Of a stretch of 64,000 nt of DNA, positions 61,002 through 64,000 are shown piece by piece. The stretch comes from Methylobacterium sp. J-077 (GTDB lineage Bacteria; Pseudomonadota; Alphaproteobacteria; Rhizobiales; Beijerinckiaceae): the NCBI RefSeq assembly GCF_022829365.1, contig NZ_JAKSYJ010000083.1, forward strand, positions 50,144 through 114,143, given 5' to 3'. The notes beneath the pieces were generated by a model. The model saw only the letters and a list, made by a program, of their open reading frames with translations, was not told where the DNA came from and searched no databases. Numbering within the stretch: the stretch's first letter is position 1; each line of letters opens with the position of its first letter. The position numbers were made by a program, and so were the translations under genes.

Positions 61002-61541
61002 ATGGCCAAGCCGAAGACGCTGCACGACGCCTTCTACGAGACCCTGAAGGACGTCTATTACGCCGAGAAGCAATCCGTGAAGGCGCTCAAGAAGTCCGCC
61101 AAGGCGGCCGAGCACCCGGAGCTGCGTCAGGCCTTCGAGACCCATGCCGAGGAGAGCGCCCAGCAGGTCGAGCGCCTGACCCAGGTGTTCGAGATCATCG
61201 GCAAGCCCGCCCGCGCCAAGACCTGCGAGGCGATGCAGGGCATCACCTCGGAGATGGAGGAGGATCTGGAGGATTTCGAGGGCAGCCCGGCCGCCGACGC
61301 GGTGCTGGCCGCCTGCGCCCAGGCGGTGGAGCATTACGAGATTGCCCGCTACGGCACCCTGAAGACCTGGGCGCGCCAGCTCGGCCACGCCGAGGCGGCC
61401 AAGCTCCTCGACGAGACCCTGCAGGAGGAGAAGAAGGCCGACGCGCTGCTCTCCAAGATCGCCGAGACGATCAACACCGAGGGCACGCCCGACGACGACG
61501 CCGAGGCGCCGAAGGGCAAGGCCCCCAAGAAGGCGGCGTAA
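61002..61541 (+). CDS. DUF892 (YciE/YciF-type) ferritin-like protein
   Basis: A 179-residue four-helix-bundle protein. KTLHDAFYETLKDVYYAEKQSVKALKKSAKAAEHPELRQAFETHAEESAQQVERLTQVFEIIGKPARAKTCEAMQGI is the DUF892 pattern, with Glu and His residues at metal-ligand positions in each helix (YYAEKQ, HAEES, EHYEIARY, EEKKADALL). The C-terminus is a charged tail (DDDAEAPKGKAPKKAA). Family members are stress-induced and found in ferritin-like folds; metal binding here is inferred. Confidence 0.9.
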   Translation: MAKPKTLHDAFYETLKDVYYAEKQSVKALKKSAKAAEHPELRQAFETHAEESAQQVERLTQVFEIIGKPARAKTCEAMQGITSEMEEDLEDFEGSPAADAVLAACAQAVEHYEIARYGTLKTWARQLGHAEAAKLLDETLQEEKKADALLSKIAETINTEGTPDDDAEAPKGKAPKKAA

Positions 61542-61592
61542 GCACGTCTGCGGCGGAGGAAGGGAGGCCGCTCCTCCGCCGGCTCGAACATC

Positions 61593-61630
61593 CGGGATCC
61601 CAGAGGGCTCGGCCCTTTGGCGGAGCCCCG
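61593..61630 (+). repeat. Interspersed 3'-end repeat, copy C
   Basis: CGGGATCCCAGAGGGCTCGG followed by CCCTTTGGCGGAGCCCC. It matches copies at 27574-27624 and, in reverse, 37561-37597. The GGGC-TCG-GCCC part forms a short hairpin followed by TTT. It lies between convergent genes. Confidence 0.75.
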
Positions 61631-61634
61631 GAAC

Positions 61635-61964
61635 TCACTTCGCCGTCTCGATCGCGCTGAGCGGCGTCCAGTAGCAACGATCCTGCCCGCTCGTGAGGGC
61701 GAGGCAGCCATAGGTCATCGTCCGGGTCTCGAGCCGGACGTCTTCGCCGCGCTTCCACGAGCGGCACTCGCCGGTGGCGAGGCTGCCCGTCAGGAGCTGC
61801 CCGAACCCCGACTCGTCGCCGGCCATGACCAGCTTGAACAGGCGGTCGGTGACCTCCTGGCTGTGGCAACCGAACCGCTCTTGGACGATCGTCTCGGATC
61901 GAGCGTCCCGGGGCAGGGACACGATCACGGCAAGGGCGGCGAGGGCGGGCAGAATGAGGCGCAT
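61635..61964 (-). CDS. Hypothetical secreted protein
   Basis: A 109-residue protein with a signal peptide (MRLILPALAALAVIVSLPRDARS) and a mature part that has four cysteines (RFGCHSQEV, GECRSWKRGEDVRLE, YGCLALTSGQDRCYWTPLSAI). The pattern suggests a small disulphide-bonded periplasmic domain. No family recognised. Confidence 0.62.
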   Translation of the reverse strand: MRLILPALAALAVIVSLPRDARSETIVQERFGCHSQEVTDRLFKLVMAGDESGFGQLLTGSLATGECRSWKRGEDVRLETRTMTYGCLALTSGQDRCYWTPLSAIETAK

Positions 61965-62037
61965 GGCCCAAGGATAAGCGCCGGCCGCCGCCTGTCGACC
62001 CCTCGGGTCCGGGCGACCCTGCGGGCGAAAGCCGCGC

Positions 62038-62910
62038 TCAGGGCTGCCGCTCGTCCCGCTTCGCCGCCTGCCAGGCGGCCTCCAGGGCGGCGAGATCCGA
62101 GCGTCCGAGTTCCCCGCCCGCGGCCTTCAGGTGCTCCGCCATGGCGGCGAAGCGGCGCTCGAACTTGGCGGTGCCGTCGCGGAGCGCGGTCTCGGGATCG
62201 ATCCCGGCATGCCGGGCGAGGTTGGCCACGGAGAACAGCAGGTCGCCGATTTCTTCCGATAGGGCCTGCGGATCGCCGGCCGCGAGGGCCTCGGCGACCT
62301 CGTCGGTCTCCTCCCGGACCTTGTCGATCACCTGGGCGGCGTTGCCCCAGTCGAACCCGTAGGCCGCCGCCCGCCGGGAGATCTTTTCGGCCCGGGCCAG
62401 AGCCGGCAGGGCGCGGGCGACGCCGCCGAGGGGGTCCGGGGCGGCGGCGCCGGGATCCCGGGCCGCCCGCTCCTGCGCCTTGATCGCTGCCCACTGGGCC
62501 TCGACCTGCGCCGGGTCGCGCAGGGCCGAACCGGCGGGGAGGGGGGTTCCGTCGGCATCGAACACGTGCGGGTGGCGGCGGACCAGCTTGTCGCCGATCG
62601 CTTTGGCGACGTCGTCGAAGGCGAAGGCGCCCTCCTCCTCGGCCATGCGGGCGTGGAACACCACCTGGAGCAGCAGGTCGCCGAGTTCGTCGCGCAGATC
62701 GTCCCGGTCGCCCCGGGCCACCGCGTCGGCGACCTCGTAGGCCTCCTCGATCGTGTAGGGCACGATGGTCGAAAACGTCTGCCGGACGTCCCAGGCACAG
62801 CCGCGCCCGGGATCGCGCAGATCCGCCATCAGGCGCAGGAGCCTGCGCAGGGCGGTCGAGTCGCCGGCGGCCGGGATCTCGGGCCGGCTTGAATCGCGTG
62901 CGTCGTTCAT
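62038..62910 (-). CDS. mazG: Nucleoside triphosphate pyrophosphohydrolase MazG
   Basis: A 290-residue enzyme with two MazG domains. First: LLRLMADLRDPGRGCAWDVRQTFSTIVPYTIEEAYEVADAVARGDRDDLRDELGDLLLQVVFHARMAEEEGAFAFDDVAKAIGDKLVRRHPHVF, with the EExxE and ExxD metal motifs. Second: FDWGNAAQVIDKVREETDEVAEALAAGDPQALSEEIGDLLFSVANLARHAGIDPE. It hydrolyses NTPs to NMP and pyrophosphate and lowers (p)ppGpp or removes damaged nucleotides. The linker (about residues 125-175) is Ala-rich. Confidence 0.95.
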   Translation of the reverse strand: MNDARDSSRPEIPAAGDSTALRRLLRLMADLRDPGRGCAWDVRQTFSTIVPYTIEEAYEVADAVARGDRDDLRDELGDLLLQVVFHARMAEEEGAFAFDDVAKAIGDKLVRRHPHVFDADGTPLPAGSALRDPAQVEAQWAAIKAQERAARDPGAAAPDPLGGVARALPALARAEKISRRAAAYGFDWGNAAQVIDKVREETDEVAEALAAGDPQALSEEIGDLLFSVANLARHAGIDPETALRDGTAKFERRFAAMAEHLKAAGGELGRSDLAALEAAWQAAKRDERQP

Positions 62911-62965
62911 ATCCCGGGGTTAGACCACGGCGCGGGACAAGGAAATCCGGCGGCGCGGCCCCGGG

Positions 62966-63199
62966 TCAGACCCGGGCGTCGCGCTCGCGCACCCGCTCGG
63001 ACTGCAGGTCGCTGAGATAGAAGGTCAGGCGACCGGTGACCGCCGGGTCGGCGCACTGGACCCAGAGCGGCGCCGGCAGCGCGCGCCGGGGCAGGCGCAA
63101 GAGGAAGGCCTCGGCCGACAGGGCCGCCTCCCGTTCGGAATTGGCGGCCAGCAGCCGGGCTCCCGCCTGCGTGCCGATCAGGATCGCAATCGTCGCCAT
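62966..63199 (-). CDS. Hypothetical protein, 77 residues
   Basis: MATIAILIGTQAGARLLAANSEREAALSAEAFLLRLPRRALPAPLWVQCADPAVTGRLTFYLSDLQSERVRERDARV. A compact alpha/beta-like sequence with a hydrophobic start. Upstream in-frame sequence is Arg-rich and not accepted. No family recognised. It is separated from the rRNA operon promoter by about 320 bases. Confidence 0.5.
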   Translation of the reverse strand: MATIAILIGTQAGARLLAANSEREAALSAEAFLLRLPRRALPAPLWVQCADPAVTGRLTFYLSDLQSERVRERDARV

Positions 63200-63520
63200 G
63201 GGCTCCCTCATCCTGGGTGACCAACGACGCGACCGGCCTTCGCGTTGCCTCGGCCGGGGAGGGCGCCGATGCCGCGGTCGCCGCGACCCGACCGGCTTTA
63301 CGGGCAGCGGAACCTCCGGGAGCCCCTTGCGAAACAGGCGCCCCGATATCACCTCTACGATCGGTGTCGACGCAGCACCCTGCGGGTCGACGCCTCCTCT
63401 AGGACAATCGTGAACCTGCTGCGCTTCGTCTATCGAAGCGACGGCGCGCCATCGCGGCGTCCTGAAGACGGTATCGGGCTCGACGGCCACGATGTCGGTG
63501 CGATGCCGGCAAAAGGGCGG
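63200..63520. other. Region between the small gene and the rRNA promoter
   Basis: About 320 bases with no supported gene. It probably includes upstream activating sequence for the rRNA promoter, but no Fis-like site can be pointed to. Confidence 0.45.
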
Positions 63521-63550
63521 TTGACAGCAGAATGCGGGGCGTCCTATACG
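63521..63550 (+). promoter_or_regulatory. rRNA operon promoter
   Basis: A consensus -35 TTGACA (63521-63526), an 18-base spacer, and TATACG (63545-63550; or CTATAC with 17). It stands about 320 bases before the 16S start, as in other alphaproteobacterial rrn operons. Confidence 0.75.
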
Positions 63551-63679
63551 GCGCCTCCCGACGCGGTGCCCAAGCAAAGGCGAGCCGCCCGGACGGACTT
63601 TCCGAAGATTTCAGTAGCACTTGACCGGGACGATCCGGTGGTTTACTGGTCTCTTCAAGGCGCTGGCCAAGGTCAGCTC

Positions 63680-63691
63680 CGCTCTTTGACA
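63680..63691 (+). promoter_or_regulatory. boxA-like antitermination site in the rRNA leader
   Basis: CGCTCTTTGACA resembles the boxA consensus TGCTCTTTA(A)CA and lies between the promoter and the 16S gene. It would load the NusB/S10 antitermination complex. Confidence 0.65.
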
Positions 63692-63871
63692 AGTGAATAC
63701 GAGAAAGAGAAGCGTGGACGGCGCTTGTCCTTGCGGATCCGGTGGAAGCCGGGTCATCAAGAGGATGCGAGCTGTCATACGCTTTTTGGAAGCTCACACT
63801 GTTCGGGTGGAAACGCCTGGACGAATGTGAGCCTCTGTCAAGATGTAGTGATCAGCTTTGATCAATCTCTT

Positions 63872-64000
63872 CAACGTGAGAGTTTGATCCTGGCTCAGAG
63901 CGAACGCTGGCGGCAGGCTTAACACATGCAAGTCGAGCGGGCACCTTCGGGTGTCAGCGGCGGACGGGTGAGTAACGCGTGGGAACGTGCCCTCTGGTTC
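63872..64000 (+). rRNA. 16S ribosomal RNA, 5' end only
   Basis: CAACGTGAGAGTTTGATCCT begins the gene and includes the universal 27F primer site. It continues with GCTCAGAGCGAACGCTGGCG and GGCAGGCTTAACACATGCAA, an alphaproteobacterial 16S start, and runs off the right edge. About 129 bases are present. The exact mature 5' end may differ by a few bases. Confidence 0.97.

Overview
The window looks like a high-GC alphaproteobacterial chromosome of the order Hyphomicrobiales, most likely a Methylobacterium-type organism. The clues are an FtcR-type flagellar regulator, the rhizobial-style MotE/MotC motility proteins, a Ros/MucR regulator, IalB, SdhE, HspQ, a direct-repeat LexA box of the GTTC-N7-GTTC type, and the 5' end of a 16S rRNA at the right edge. 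Genus is an inference; the full 16S is not in the window.

Region 1 (1-15745) is a flagellar and motility cluster on the + strand. It starts with the tail of ftcR. Next come basal-body and export genes flgB-flgC-fliE-flgG-flgA-flgI-motE-flgH-fliL-fliP, then a flagellin with a collagen-like repeat and its own terminator. The last block is fliF, a FliH-like gene, motB, motC, fliK and a lytic transglycosylase. Most neighbours overlap by 1-4 bases, which suggests translational coupling.

Region 2 (15746-29266) is mixed accessory and envelope content. It holds small membrane and secreted proteins, a SleB-like hydrolase lipoprotein, an SMR efflux pump, a serine beta-lactamase-fold hydrolase, an HdeD-like/cysteine-domain fusion and a large outer-membrane barrel protein. 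It also holds a MucR regulator without zinc cysteines, a PAS-PAS-HTH regulator, a KdgK-type sugar kinase and a DUF502 protein.

Region 3 (29267-40868) contains recG, a haloacid-dehalogenase-like alpha/beta hydrolase, a UbiH-type monooxygenase, a frameshifted COG4190-like HTH gene, a degenerate response receiver and a degenerate acyl-CoA-synthetase-like protein. Then come ialB, a DUF4424 protein, hspQ and a divergent InhA-like/GlxA-like pair.

Region 4 (40869-42833) is a short AT-rich island in otherwise GC-rich DNA. It carries one large gene fusing an ABC/AAA-type ATPase to a DUF4435 (TOPRIM-like) domain. These are the two components of the PARIS anti-phage system, so this is the best candidate for an uncommon defence module.

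Region 5 (42834-64000) is mostly housekeeping: a malyl-CoA-lyase-like enzyme, a DUF2778 L,D-transpeptidase-like protein next to ampG, mfd, sdhE, a quinone oxidoreductase with pncA, and dinB with a LexA box. It continues with rimO, a pabB-pabA-pabC-doxX operon, a DUF892 ferritin-like protein and mazG, and ends with the promoter, leader and first bases of an rRNA operon. An interspersed short repeat occurs three times at gene 3' ends.
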